DNA from: Hymenobacter busanensis
GTDB taxonomy: Bacteria > Bacteroidota > Bacteroidia > Cytophagales > Hymenobacteraceae
Direction: 5' to 3'
NCBI RefSeq assembly: GCF_008727865.1
Contig: NZ_VTWU01000003.1
Location: forward strand, 62,001 to 126,000
DNA length: 64,000 nucleotides
The translations under genes were made by a program, and so were the position numbers. The first letter of the stretch is position 1. Every line of letters starts with the position of its first letter. Under the pieces are notes generated by a model, which was not told the origin of the DNA, made no database searches, and saw only the letters and a program-made list of their open reading frames with translations. Below are positions 35,090 through 42,995 of this stretch, one piece after another.

Positions 35090-35096
35090 GGTCGTC

Positions 35097-35190
35097 GGTG
35101 ATTAGGTAAGTACGTGATTCGGTGATTAAGATGGAAGCCTACGGTTCTGTGCCCCGCTTCTCAATCACCCAATACCCCTTACCCAATTAC
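35097..35190. repeat. Imperfect inverted repeat of GTGATTNGGTAAG units
   Basis: 35097-35110 and 35178-35190 are inverted copies with two mismatches, and a further GTGATTCGGTGATTAAG copy lies inside. The element occupies the gap between the DUF3140 gene and cbpA and may be a degenerate terminator. Confidence 0.45.
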
Positions 35191-35522
35191 TTTTTGAGCG
35201 GGTCGTGGCCCCAGTTCATGAGCGAGTAGCGCCAGCGGGAGGTTTTGACGTCCTCGGCGTGGTGCGGCCCCTGGGCCAAGTGGCGGCTCACGTAGCTGTG
35301 CACCTTGTGCATGTGCGCTTCGTCATCAGCCGTTAGGTCGGCTTGCGGCTTGCGCAAAATCTCCACGATGCGCCGCCCGGAGTGGTGGCCGATGCTTTCC
35401 CCGTCGCCGTTGTCCTGCCCCACCGACTTCGATTCGGCGGTTTGCAGCCAGCGGTCCAACTCGGCGGCGGTCATGTTGACATCGTGTTTGAACTGGGCGT
35501 GGATGGAGGACGCAGCGGTCAT
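35187..35522 (-). CDS. DUF3140 family protein
   Basis: A 111-residue soluble protein. The motifs HHSGRRIVEILRKP, DLTADDEAHMHKVHSYVSRHLAQGP and the C-terminal TSRWRYSLMNWGHDPLKK are those I know for DUF3140, a small family in many bacteria with no experimentally fixed role. The ATG at 35522 begins the conserved part; the frame is open further upstream but overlaps the divergent gene's promoter and coding region. The family has been suggested to bind DNA on structural grounds; I treat that as unproven. Confidence 0.88.
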   Translation of the reverse strand: MTAASSIHAQFKHDVNMTAAELDRWLQTAESKSVGQDNGDGESIGHHSGRRIVEILRKPQADLTADDEAHMHKVHSYVSRHLAQGPHHAEDVKTSRWRYSLMNWGHDPLKK

Positions 35523-35682
35523 ACGGAAACGAGCATTGAGGATTGAACGAAAAGCAGGACTTGGCCCGTTTGTTGCCAACGAACCGACTGGCCGTAGGGT
35601 TATTCTCATTTTCTGCGGAATAACATTTGTTGCGCCAAACCGGTATATTACAACCTCTTTTCCCCTCACTTTTCCACTCTCC

Positions 35683-36093
35683 ATGAAGCTGTTCACAACT
35701 CTTTTGACAGTGGCGCTGCTGGCGGCGGGCCTCTCGACCCAAGCCCAGACCAAGCCTGCCGCCCGGCGCACGCCTCCGCCCCGCCCCGTAGTAAAAAACG
35801 CCGGCGTGCGCGACGGCGTGATGATGGTTGATGGCAAAGTGATGCTCACCGAAAACGGCCACACCAACCAGCTGGCCGAGCCCCGCACCCTCACCAACGG
35901 CACCAAGATTGCCGCCGATGGCACCGTAACCAAGGCCGACGGCAGCACCGTGACGCTGGTAAACGGCGACTACATGTCGTTGAGCGGCCGCCTGACCACC
36001 GCCGCCATGAAGGCCGAGCAGGACAGCCTCATGCAGGCCGCCAAAATGGACCCGAAAGGCAAAATGAAAATGAAGAAGAAAGGCAAGAACTAA
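35683..36093 (+). CDS. Secreted DUF6799-like protein with DG-repeat motif
   Basis: A 136-residue secreted protein (signal peptide, cleavage near STQA/QT). The mature part has short beta-turn repeats: GVMMVDGKVMLTENGH, TLTNGTKIAADGTVTKADGS and VTLVNGDYMSLSGR. This DG/NG repeat pattern matches proteins annotated DUF6799, which I recall as small Bacteroidota periplasmic proteins. The C terminus is very basic and methionine-rich (PKGKMKMKKKGKN), a possible metal- or surface-binding tail. It is monocistronic with a strong terminator. Confidence 0.8.
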   Translation: MKLFTTLLTVALLAAGLSTQAQTKPAARRTPPPRPVVKNAGVRDGVMMVDGKVMLTENGHTNQLAEPRTLTNGTKIAADGTVTKADGSTVTLVNGDYMSLSGRLTTAAMKAEQDSLMQAAKMDPKGKMKMKKKGKN

Positions 36094-36111
36094 GCTTGTC
36101 TTCTCACAAGC

Positions 36112-36144
36112 AAAAAGCCCGCGGCAAACTGCCGCGGGCTTTTT
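36112..36144 (+). terminator. Bidirectional rho-independent terminator
   Basis: A perfect 15-bp stem with a 3-base loop (36112-36126 with 36130-36144), A5 before and T6 after, between convergent genes. Confidence 0.9.
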
Positions 36145-36165
36145 TGTGGCTTTTAGTGCGGCTCG

Positions 36166-36360
36166 TTAGGTCGTGTAGTCGGCCAGAATAAGGCGCACTT
36201 CGGCTTCATCCTTGGCCTCCACCACCTCGTCGATGACGAACTGAATTTCGGCCTCATTCCAGCCTTGGCTTTCGGCGGCTTTCACAAACTGGCCAAGGGC
36301 TTTGAAACGGTCTATTACGGGGGCTGGCATCGCCCAGGTTACTTTTTTGCGGATGCGCAT
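36166..36360 (-). CDS. Small conserved hypothetical protein
   Basis: A 64-residue soluble protein: a basic N terminus (MRIRKKVTW) followed by three likely helices ([40 protein letters not shown]). It has no signal peptide and no catalytic motif. I do not recognise the family, although the clean start, the terminator directly past its stop, and coding-like composition support a real gene. It is 24 bases downstream of the RlpA-like gene on the same strand, so it is probably co-transcribed with it. Confidence 0.7.
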   Translation of the reverse strand: MRIRKKVTWAMPAPVIDRFKALGQFVKAAESQGWNEAEIQFVIDEVVEAKDEAEVRLILADYTT

Positions 36361-36384
36361 ACAGGCTACAGGTTAGAGTCGGGG

Positions 36385-36792
36385 CTACTTGCCACGGGCG
36401 GGCTTTACCACGCGCAGCTTCACAGGGGCTAGGCCGTCGTCGAGGCCTATTTTGTGGGCCGCTTTCTTTGAGAGGTCCACAATGCGGCCTTTCACGTGCG
36501 GGCCCCGGTCGTTTATGCGCACTTTCACCGACTGGTGCGTTTCGGTGTTGGTTACGCGCACCACCGTGCCGAAAGGCAGGGTTTTGTGGGCCGCTGTCAT
36601 CTTACCGGGCCGGTACGGCTCGCCGCTGGCCGTGGCCCGGCCGTTGAATTTGTCGGCGTAGAACGAGGCCTTGCCCGACTCGGTGAACCCTCGGCCGCCG
36701 GCGCAACCCGTGAGCCACAGTGCCCCCACGACCAGCCACCAACTGCGGCGCACGGTGTGGGGCAAGAGATTAGCAAAAACAGACAAAGGCAT
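36385..36792 (-). CDS. rlpA: RlpA-like double-psi beta-barrel lipoprotein
   Basis: A 135-residue lipoprotein (lipobox LTGC) with one RlpA DPBB domain: GKASFYADKFNGRATASGE, the catalytic-type Asp in INDRGPHVKGRIVDLSKKAA, and TLPFGTVVRVTN. RlpA proteins are septal lytic transglycosylases that cleave denuded glycan strands in some species, or structural outer-membrane proteins in others. There is no SPOR domain, so septal targeting by denuded glycan is not predicted. Start ATG 36792; one at 36807 adds 5 residues. The gene downstream of GH25 lysozyme suggests a local cell-wall theme. Confidence 0.9.
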   Translation of the reverse strand: MPLSVFANLLPHTVRRSWWLVVGALWLTGCAGGRGFTESGKASFYADKFNGRATASGEPYRPGKMTAAHKTLPFGTVVRVTNTETHQSVKVRINDRGPHVKGRIVDLSKKAAHKIGLDDGLAPVKLRVVKPARGK

Positions 36793-36849
36793 AGGCAAAA
36801 CGTGCACGATGACCGGAAAATAGCTCGGCTATACGCAAGATAAGCCCAA

Positions 36850-37719
36850 CTAGCGCAAGCTGCCGGTGGCTGTGGCACCGGGCCGCACACGGCTGCGGGC
36901 TGGAATGCGCAAGGCCATCAACCCCTCAAACGAACCTTGGTACACGTTGAAATCGACCGTGCCGCGGATGCCGGGCACGTAGGCTTCGTCGGAGTGCTGC
37001 CAGATGATCCAGCGTTTGCGCGGCAGGGCGGGCTTTTCCACCTCGTAATGCGCCAGCCAGAGCGGGTATTTATCGAAGTGCCCGGCCAGGTAGCGTTGGT
37101 AGAAGCTGTAGTTGGAGTAAAGAATGGGCCGCACGCCGTAGTGCCGCTCCACCAGCCGCAACCACGTGCCAATGTGGCGCCGCATTACGGCTACATCGTG
37201 AAACTCGGGGGCTTCCACGTCGAGCACGGGCGGCAGGTCGCCGGGCTGCAGGGGCACGGTTTTCACGAACAGGTTGGCCTGCTCGGTACCGTCGTAGTTG
37301 GGCTGAAAATAGTGGTAGGCGCCGCAGTAGAGGCCCGCCGCGCGGGCCTCGCGCCAGTTGCGCGCAAAGCGAGGGTCGCGCATACTCACCCCTTCCGACG
37401 CTTTAATGAAAGCAAAGCGCACGTTGTGCCGGGCTACCAGGGGCCAGTCGATTTTGCCTTGGTAGTACGATACGTCGATGCCGTGCACGGTGTACCCATC
37501 CAGCAACGGGGTTTTTTCGTGGCCGGTGAGGCTGTTGGCCGTGAACGTTGCCCAGGCCCGCCGCGCGTAGCGGTTGATCTGGCGGCGGTAGTGCCAGTAG
37601 CCCAGGCTCGAAATCAGCAGCCCCAGCAACAGGCCCACCAGCAGCACCGCGCGCCACGACGACCGACGGGGCGGACGGCGCGGAACAGAGCGGGCGGTGG
37701 AACGGCGGGGACGGGTCAT
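36850..37719 (-). CDS. GH25 family lysozyme, membrane-anchored
   Basis: A 289-residue muramidase-type protein. An Arg-rich N terminus precedes one membrane helix (about 24-40, AVLLVGLLLGLLISSLGYW), then the GH25 barrel: VHGIDVSYYQGKIDWPLV with the first catalytic-site Asp, FAFIKASEG, DLPPVLDVEAP with the Asp/Glu pair, WLAHYEV, and WQHSDEAYVPGIRGTVDFNVYQG. Single-anchored GH25 enzymes are common in Bacteroidota and cut peptidoglycan from the periplasmic side. The start at 37719 is preferred over 37740 because the -7 element TATCTTTG (37738-37745) overlaps the latter. Confidence 0.93.
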   Translation of the reverse strand: MTRPRRSTARSVPRRPPRRSSWRAVLLVGLLLGLLISSLGYWHYRRQINRYARRAWATFTANSLTGHEKTPLLDGYTVHGIDVSYYQGKIDWPLVARHNVRFAFIKASEGVSMRDPRFARNWREARAAGLYCGAYHYFQPNYDGTEQANLFVKTVPLQPGDLPPVLDVEAPEFHDVAVMRRHIGTWLRLVERHYGVRPILYSNYSFYQRYLAGHFDKYPLWLAHYEVEKPALPRKRWIIWQHSDEAYVPGIRGTVDFNVYQGSFEGLMALRIPARSRVRPGATATGSLR

Positions 37720-37737
37720 GGGCAAATGGGCCAGCGG

Positions 37738-37745
37738 CAAAGATA
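37738..37745 (-). promoter_or_regulatory. -7 element (TATCTTTG) of the GH25 gene
   Basis: Exact TAnnTTTG match 18 bases before the ATG at 37719. A TTG lies 15 bases further upstream, shorter than usual spacing. Confidence 0.5.
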
Positions 37746-37831
37746 ACGTTGCCTGCTACCCAACTCGTGCCCACTGCCCCCGCCGGATGCCCCGGAACCT
37801 GTACTTTTAGCCGTTCCCATTCTTCTGCCCA

Positions 37832-38158
37832 ATGGCTACCCCCACGCCCGAACGCTCCCGTTTATCCGTTTTTCTGGCCGGCCTGGGCTGTTTCGTGGCC
37901 TTCGAAACGGTGGCGTTTTTCCTGTTGCGCTGGGCCGTATCGGGCCTGGGCGAAAGCAACCAGATGCAACCCGAAAACACCATTGTGGCCAACTGGGTGA
38001 AAACCACCGTGTTTTTGCTGCTGCACCTCACGCTGGTCGTCGTGGCGGTGCTCACGCTCAGCAACGCCCTGCCGCGGCGCTACCGCGGCCAGATCATGGG
38101 CTGGTTTTACCTCTCCCTGGTCACTATGTTCTTGCTGCTCGGGCCGTTGTTTGAGTAA
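37832..38158 (+). CDS. Small inner-membrane protein
   Basis: A 108-residue protein with three predicted helices (about 13-35, 55-76, 86-105). The loop between helices one and two is rich in Asn, Gln and Glu. No family is recognised. It has its own near-consensus -7 element (TACTTTTA, 37802-37809) and stands alone between the divergent GH25 gene and the convergent Hsp20 gene. A structural or regulatory role cannot be chosen. Confidence 0.75.
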   Translation: MATPTPERSRLSVFLAGLGCFVAFETVAFFLLRWAVSGLGESNQMQPENTIVANWVKTTVFLLLHLTLVVVAVLTLSNALPRRYRGQIMGWFYLSLVTMFLLLGPLFE

Positions 38159-38195
38159 GCAGCTAGCCTACCGGGTACCATCTGGCAACAAAAAA

Positions 38196-38218
38196 GCCAC
38201 TGCGGGCGAGGCAGTGGC
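38196..38218 (-). terminator. Terminator downstream of the Hsp20 gene
   Basis: An 8-bp perfect stem (38196-38203 with 38211-38218) followed by T6 on the minus strand, 73 bases past the Hsp20 stop. Confidence 0.75.
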
Positions 38219-38290
38219 GGTGAAACCATGGGTGCCGGTCGGTCCCGGCGGTATATATAGGCAAGTGAAGAAAGTCGGGGTCGGGCGCGC

Positions 38291-38674
38291 TTAGCGGCGC
38301 TTGATGTCGATTTCGCGGCGCCGGTCGGTCGGATTCTCGAACGGGATGCGCACTTTCAGCTCGCCGTTTTCGTGCACGGCGTCGATGCGGTGCAGGTCGA
38401 GGGCGGGTGGCAGCTCGAAGGTGTGCACGAAGAGCGGGGCAGCCAGCGCGGCCTCGGGCTCGTGGCGGAATTCGGCGTACACCGTCAGGCGGTTGTTATC
38501 GAGCACCACGTGAAATCTCTCGGAATCTACCGTGGGCAGGGCCACGCTGATGACCACACCCCGGGCTTGCTTTTCGAGGTTCAGTTTGGGCTGGGCAACG
38601 CCGCCGCCCAAGGTGTTGAGCAGGTCGAGCTGGGGCAAAAAATTTCGGATGGTATTTCGGCTGATCAGGTTCAT
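38291..38674 (-). CDS. Small heat-shock protein, Hsp20/alpha-crystallin family
   Basis: A 127-residue ATP-independent holdase. The alpha-crystallin domain spans about 35-127: GVVISVALPTVDSERFHVVLDNNRLTVYAEF, FELPPALDLHRIDAVHENGELKVRIPF, ending in basic DIKRR. The short N terminus is hydrophobic and the I-x-I tail is reduced to IDIKR. The ATG at 38674 is selected by an AGGAGG sequence 9 bases upstream (38684-38689), a perfect Shine-Dalgarno that is rare in Bacteroidota; the frame opens to 38725 but without any such site. No CIRCE operator is visible. Confidence 0.9.
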   Translation of the reverse strand: MNLISRNTIRNFLPQLDLLNTLGGGVAQPKLNLEKQARGVVISVALPTVDSERFHVVLDNNRLTVYAEFRHEPEAALAAPLFVHTFELPPALDLHRIDAVHENGELKVRIPFENPTDRRREIDIKRR

Positions 38675-38683
38675 GGGATGAGT

Positions 38684-38689
38684 CCTCCT
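38684..38689 (-). promoter_or_regulatory. Strong Shine-Dalgarno (AGGAGG) of the Hsp20 gene
   Basis: Perfect AGGAGG on the minus strand with a 9-base spacer to ATG 38674. Bacteroidota genes mostly lack such sites, so this one decides the start and may raise stress expression. Confidence 0.75.
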
Positions 38690-38883
38690 AGTTCTGTCGT
38701 TCAGGAGCTTATAGACAAACAGCATACCAACATTGCTACCTGTAAAAAGGTAGGCGTGCCGAGTAGTTTGGGCGTCAAAGTGGCACAGAAATCAGCTCGA
38801 GCACTGCCATAGGGCGCCAGCTTGACAGCCACAAAGCAGGGCCGTGCGTATAGTCCGCAACTGCCACCTACCCTGCTGCCGCT

Positions 38884-39585
38884 ATGCTTGCCTACCACTC
38901 TTTTGCCACCACGCGCACGGCCCGCTACGCCTTGCTGGGCCAGCCGTCGGCCGCCGTGCGCACCGTCTGGTTCTGCCTCCACGACGCCGACCAGACCATA
39001 GATGATTTGGCGGCGCAACTGGCTCCAATGGCCAACACTCCCGAGCACTTATTGGTGCTGCCCGAGGCGTTGTCGCGCTATGCCCTGCCGGGGGCCACGC
39101 CGGCCCAGGCGCCGCAGCCGGCCGCTGCATGGCTGGCCCCCGGCAGCGGCGACCTGCTGCCCGATTTGCTGGACCTCACCGCCTACCTCGATGCCCTGGC
39201 GGCCGACATTATGGCGCAATGCCCGCCCGATACGCCGCTCACCGTGCTGGGCTGCGGGCAGGGCGCGGCCGCCGCGTGCCGCTGGCTGTCGGGCAGCCGC
39301 ACCGCCTACGAGCGGCTGATTCTGTACGCCGCCGTATTCCCGCCCGATTTTGACCGCCGTGCCACGCTGGTTGCGCTGCCCGAGCGCCCGGTTACCGTCG
39401 TGTCGACCACCGTGGATACGCTTACGCCTGAAGCTGCGGGCAACGGGCTCCTGCAGGATTTGCTGGACGTGGGGTTGCCGGCCGGCTTACGCCACGTGGT
39501 TCCGGGCCCCATTACGCTGGCGGCACTGAGTCCGGTAGAAGCGCCCACCGCCGCACATGAGCCCGAGCCCAATCCGACGGAATAA
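38884..39585 (+). CDS. Alpha/beta-hydrolase-fold protein lacking the nucleophilic serine
   Basis: A 233-residue homologue of small carboxylesterase/phospholipase proteins. Strand order and motifs fit the family (TVWFCLHDADQ, LLVLPEALSRY, LTAYLDALAADI, LTVLGCGQGAAAACRWL), but the nucleophile elbow that should read G-x-S-x-G is G123-C-G-Q-G127, so residue 125 (codon GGG, 39256-39258) is Gly. The oxyanion HG is HD (33-34). A His remains near 199. This looks like a catalytically dead paralogue, perhaps a binding protein. Fold assignment is solid; the function is open. It is convergent with a VOC gene. Confidence 0.85.
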   Translation: MLAYHSFATTRTARYALLGQPSAAVRTVWFCLHDADQTIDDLAAQLAPMANTPEHLLVLPEALSRYALPGATPAQAPQPAAAWLAPGSGDLLPDLLDLTAYLDALAADIMAQCPPDTPLTVLGCGQGAAAACRWLSGSRTAYERLILYAAVFPPDFDRRATLVALPERPVTVVSTTVDTLTPEAAGNGLLQDLLDVGLPAGLRHVVPGPITLAALSPVEAPTAAHEPEPNPTE

Positions 39586-39605
39586 CACCACCACCCTGCA
39601 AGCCG

Positions 39606-39974
39606 CTACGAAGCCGGCGGCAGCGCGAAGTGCGGGTTCTGAATAATGCCTACCACGTTGCCGAATGGGTCCAGCACGGAGCCGAGCAGGATTCCGCTGC
39701 CTACATCCTGAATGGCCTCGTGCGCGGGCACGCCCAGTTCCAGCAGCCGCGCAAATGCCGCGTGGGCATCGGCAACGCCCCAGTAGGTGGTGGGGCCACC
39801 GGGGCTGGCAGCCGAGCCGTCGGGGTCGAGGCCCAGCTCGTAGCCGCCCACATTGTAGCCTACATAAAAAGGCTCGTCGAAATACGGCTCTTGGTTGAGC
39901 AATGCGCTGTACCACGCCTTGGCGCGAGCTAAGTCGTTGACAGGATACACAATAGTGCGGAGGCCTTGGAACAT
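39606..39974 (-). CDS. VOC (glyoxalase/bleomycin-resistance fold) family protein
   Basis: A 122-residue vicinal-oxygen-chelate protein with two beta-alpha-beta-beta-beta halves: RTIVYPVNDLARAKAWYSALLN, YELGLDP, TTYWGVADAHAAFARLLELG and LLGSVLDPFGNVVGIIQNP. Single-chain VOC proteins bind a divalent metal and act on, or sequester, small molecules. The substrate cannot be inferred. An A/T-rich region separates it from the divergent SRPBCC gene. Confidence 0.9.
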   Translation of the reverse strand: MFQGLRTIVYPVNDLARAKAWYSALLNQEPYFDEPFYVGYNVGGYELGLDPDGSAASPGGPTTYWGVADAHAAFARLLELGVPAHEAIQDVGSGILLGSVLDPFGNVVGIIQNPHFALPPAS

Positions 39975-40036
39975 GGGGGAAGGAGTGAGGTGAAAAGTTT
40001 TGCTAATATAAATAGTAAAATGCTAAATATTGTCTA

Positions 40037-40069
40037 CCTTGAATGCGAAATAAAAGCTCACATTCAAGG
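40037..40069. promoter_or_regulatory. Perfect 9-bp inverted repeat, possible operator
   Basis: CCTTGAATG (40037-40045) and CATTCAAGG (40061-40069) are inverted copies with 15 bases between, directly before the ATG of the SRPBCC gene (40072). Spacing suits a dimeric regulator; a hairpin masking the start is the alternative. Confidence 0.45.
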
Positions 40070-40071
40070 CC

Positions 40072-40623
40072 ATGAACATGCTGAAGAAAATTAGTTTGGG
40101 GTTATTGGGACTGGTAATCGGGCTGGCGGTGGTTGGTTTTCTGCTGCCGCGTCAGGTGCACGTCGAACGTTCACTGACGATGCAGGCGCCGCCCGAGGCA
40201 GTGTACGAGCAAATAAACACACTGCGCAACTGGGAAGGATGGTCGCCGTGGCACAAGATCGACCCGCAAATGAAACTCTCGTACGCTGGGCCGGCATCGG
40301 GGGTGGGCGCCAGCTACTCGTGGCTGAGCAACCACTCGCAGGTGGGCAACGGTACATTGCGCATCAAGCAGGCGGTGCCCAACCAGCGCATCGACACCGA
40401 AATGGACTTTGATGGCCAGGGCCTCGGCTATTCGACGTACTTCTTCGTGCCCGAAGGCCAAGCCACCAAGGTAACCTGGACGATGGACAGCGACATGGGC
40501 CTGAACCCGGCTGCCCGCTACATGGGCCTGTTCATGGACGGCTTGGTGGGCGACGACTTCGAGCGCGGCCTGCACAACCTGCAGCAGGTGGTGGAAAGCA
40601 AGCCCGCTGCCGTAGTACGGTAG
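40072..40623 (+). CDS. SRPBCC (polyketide cyclase-like) family protein
   Basis: A 183-residue protein: one N-terminal membrane helix (about 7-26, SLGLLGLVIGLAVVGFLL), then a START-like hydrophobic-cavity fold with VERSLTMQAPPEAVYEQINTLRNWEGWSPW, typical of the membrane-anchored polyketide_cyc2 subset. The domain probably faces the periplasm and binds a hydrophobic ligand. A second ATG at 40078 is possible. The inverted repeat 3 bases before the start suggests regulation. A PPK2 gene follows 51 bases later on the same strand. Confidence 0.88.
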   Translation: MNMLKKISLGLLGLVIGLAVVGFLLPRQVHVERSLTMQAPPEAVYEQINTLRNWEGWSPWHKIDPQMKLSYAGPASGVGASYSWLSNHSQVGNGTLRIKQAVPNQRIDTEMDFDGQGLGYSTYFFVPEGQATKVTWTMDSDMGLNPAARYMGLFMDGLVGDDFERGLHNLQQVVESKPAAVVR

Positions 40624-40674
40624 GCCGTTGACGGGGCCCACAGCCGGTTTCGGCCGGCTTGCGTTTATTGCCTC

Positions 40675-41448
40675 ATGCCCACCACTACTCCAGCCTTCGA
40701 CCTGACCAAGCTGCCCACCCGCGCCCCGGCCGGCGTGCACAAAGACGACGTGAAGCGCGAAATGAAGCGCATTCACGAAGACCTGGTGGAGCTGCAAAAC
40801 AGCCTCTACGCCGAAAACCGCCGTAGCGTGCTGGTGGTGCTGCAAGGCATGGACGCCAGCGGCAAAGACGGCCTGATCCGGCGGGTGTTCAGCGGGCTGA
40901 ACCCGCAGGGCGTGCGGGTGCATTCCTTCAAGGAGCCCACCGACGAAGAGCTGGCGCACGACTTTCTGTGGCGCGTGCATGCCCAAGCCCCGCGGCACGG
41001 CATGATTCAGGTGTTCAACCGCTCCCACTACGAGGACGTGCTCATTACGCGGGTGCAGAAGCTGGTGTCGACCGAGGAAGCACGGCGCCGGTTTACGGCC
41101 ATCAACGCGTTTGAGAAGCTCTTGCAGCAGGCCGGCACCACGGTGCTCAAGTTCTACCTGCACGTATCGGAAGAAGAGCAGCGCGCCCGGCTGCAGGAGC
41201 GCCTCACCGACCCGGCCAAGCAGTGGAAATACGAAGCCGGCGACGACGCCAAAGCCAACCAATGGCCGGCCTACCGCCTCGTATACGAAGACGTATTTCG
41301 CCACTGCAGCCCGGCCAGCTGCCCCTGGCACATTGTGCCAGCCGACCAAAACTGGTACAAGGCCTACGAGGTAGCTCACCGGCTGCGCGACACCCTGCGC
41401 GAGTTGAACCCGCGCTACCCCCAAGCCAAGCACGAGCGGCCCAAATAG
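40675..41448 (+). CDS. ppk2: PPK2 family polyphosphate:nucleotide phosphotransferase
   Basis: Soluble kinase that moves phosphate between polyphosphate and nucleotides. The 257-residue single-domain form has the Walker A-type GMDASGKDG (58-66), NPQGVRVHSFKEPT, FLWRVHAQAP, and the Walker B region VFNRSHYEDVLITRV, followed by the lid-module Arg residues (ARLQERLTDPAKQWKY). It fits the TIGR03709-type subgroup. Whether it makes polyphosphate or regenerates NDP/NTP cannot be decided. No ppk1 or ppx gene is near. Confidence 0.93.
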   Translation: MPTTTPAFDLTKLPTRAPAGVHKDDVKREMKRIHEDLVELQNSLYAENRRSVLVVLQGMDASGKDGLIRRVFSGLNPQGVRVHSFKEPTDEELAHDFLWRVHAQAPRHGMIQVFNRSHYEDVLITRVQKLVSTEEARRRFTAINAFEKLLQQAGTTVLKFYLHVSEEEQRARLQERLTDPAKQWKYEAGDDAKANQWPAYRLVYEDVFRHCSPASCPWHIVPADQNWYKAYEVAHRLRDTLRELNPRYPQAKHERPK

Positions 41449-41571
41449 CCGGGCGCGGCGCCGTGGCTCGGGCCCGAACATATTCACAACATCTTTGCAT
41501 CCGGCGGCGCATCAGGCACTTGGGCCTGAGAATACAGTCAGGCCGGCGTCGGTTTCCGACGCAGCTTGCCG

Positions 41572-41579
41572 TATTTTTG
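41572..41579 (+). promoter_or_regulatory. -7 element (TATTTTTG) of the MFS exporter gene
   Basis: Exact TAnnTTTG match, 22 bases before the ATG at 41602, which supports that start over an upstream in-frame ATG at 41566. Confidence 0.5.
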
Positions 41580-41601
41580 CCGCTTCCTTTTCTTCTGCGC
41601 T

Positions 41602-42864
41602 ATGGCCGACAAACGACAGGCAGCCCTGGGGTTTATCTTCATTACCCTCCTTATCGACGTCATCGGGTTCGGCATCATCATTCCGGTGCTGCCCAAGCTC
41701 ATCAGCCAGCTGACCGGTGAGCCGCTGAGCGCGGCCGCGCGGTACGGCGGCTGGCTCATGTTTGCCTTTGCCGGCATGCAGTTCCTGTTTTCGCCGGTGC
41801 TCGGCAACCTGTCCGACCAATTCGGCCGGCGGCCGGTGCTGCTCACGGCCCTGTTCGGTTTCGGGCTCGACTACCTGTTTCTGGCCTTTGCGCCGAGCGT
41901 GGAATGGCTGTTTGTGGGCCGCGTTATTGCGGGCATCACCGGCGCTAGCTTCACCACGGCCTCGGCCTACATTGCCGACATCAGCACGCCGGAGAATCGG
42001 GCCCAGAACTTCGGCATGATCGGGGCCGCTTTCGGGCTGGGCTTCATCATTGGGCCGGTCATCGGGGGCTTGCTGGGTCACTACGGGGCGCGGGTGCCGT
42101 TTCTGGCCGCCGCCGGCCTGTCGCTGCTCAACTGGCTCTACGGCTTTTTTGTGCTGCCCGAGTCGCTGCCGAAAGAGAACCGCCGGCCCTTCGACTGGAA
42201 GCGCGCCAACCCGATCGGCTCGTTGCGGCAGCTGCGCAAGTACCCCGTTATTTTGGGCATGGTGGCGTCGTTGGTGCTGGTGTACATTGCCGCCCACGCT
42301 ACCCAAAGCACGTGGTCGTACTTCACCATGTACCAGTTTCACTGGAACGAAAAGTGGGTGGGCTACTCGCTGGGCGCCGTGGGGCTGATGACGGCCTTGG
42401 TGCAGGGCGTGCTCATTCGCTACATCAACCCCAAGCTGGGGCCGAAACGCTCGGTGTTTCTGGGGCTGGGCTTCTACGCGCTGGGCTTTCTGCTGTTCGC
42501 CTTTGCGGGCCAATCCTGGATGATGTTCGTGTTTCTGGTGCCCTACTGCCTGGGCGGCATTGCGGGGCCGGCGTTGCAGGGCATTATGTCGGGGCAAGTG
42601 CCGCCCACCGAGCAGGGCGAGCTGCAAGGCGCCCTCACCAGCCTGATGAGCGTTACGTCCATCATCGGGCCGCCGCTGATGACCAACCTGTTTGCCTACT
42701 TCACCGGGACCAGCGCGCCGGTGCACTTTCCCGGTGCCGCTTTCCTGGCCGGAGCGGTGCTGACGGTCATCAGCCTGCTGCTGGCCATGCGTTCCTTGGC
42801 GCACTACCACCCGCCGGTGGCCGCCGTGCCCGCCGCAGAGCCCGAGGCAGTGCTGGCCGAGTAA
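41602..42864 (+). CDS. MFS transporter, TetA/TCR-like drug:H+ antiporter
   Basis: A 420-residue 12-helix MFS protein of the tetracycline-resistance-like group. Helix 1 holds the D-x-x-G-x-G-x-x-x-P signature [18 protein letters not shown]; loop 2-3 has [14 protein letters not shown] (motif A); helix 4 has [12 protein letters not shown]; helix 5 carries motif C-like [16 protein letters not shown], which marks antiporters. The substrate is unknown, and resemblance to TetA does not prove tetracycline export. Regulatory genes are absent nearby. Confidence 0.9.
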   Translation: MADKRQAALGFIFITLLIDVIGFGIIIPVLPKLISQLTGEPLSAAARYGGWLMFAFAGMQFLFSPVLGNLSDQFGRRPVLLTALFGFGLDYLFLAFAPSVEWLFVGRVIAGITGASFTTASAYIADISTPENRAQNFGMIGAAFGLGFIIGPVIGGLLGHYGARVPFLAAAGLSLLNWLYGFFVLPESLPKENRRPFDWKRANPIGSLRQLRKYPVILGMVASLVLVYIAAHATQSTWSYFTMYQFHWNEKWVGYSLGAVGLMTALVQGVLIRYINPKLGPKRSVFLGLGFYALGFLLFAFAGQSWMMFVFLVPYCLGGIAGPALQGIMSGQVPPTEQGELQGALTSLMSVTSIIGPPLMTNLFAYFTGTSAPVHFPGAAFLAGAVLTVISLLLAMRSLAHYHPPVAAVPAAEPEAVLAE

Positions 42865-42878
42865 GTGTCATGCTACTA

Positions 42879-42965
42879 TTGTCCTTCTGAGGAGCGCGCA
42901 GGACCTTTTTCCGTTAGCATGTATCGTGCAGCGGCAAGAAGGTCCTTCGCATTGCTTAGGAAGAC
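42879..42965. repeat. Imperfect intergenic inverted repeat
   Basis: The left arm (TCCTTCTGAGG..AGGACCTTTTT) and right arm (AAGAAGGTCCTTCGC..CTTAGGA) are imperfect reverse complements with a central loop. It looks like a decayed dispersed palindrome related in style to the element at 29225-29329, and lies between the MFS gene and a GNAT gene. Confidence 0.45.
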
Positions 42966-42995
42966 CACCATCAGCCACCCACAACTATAAGCCTC

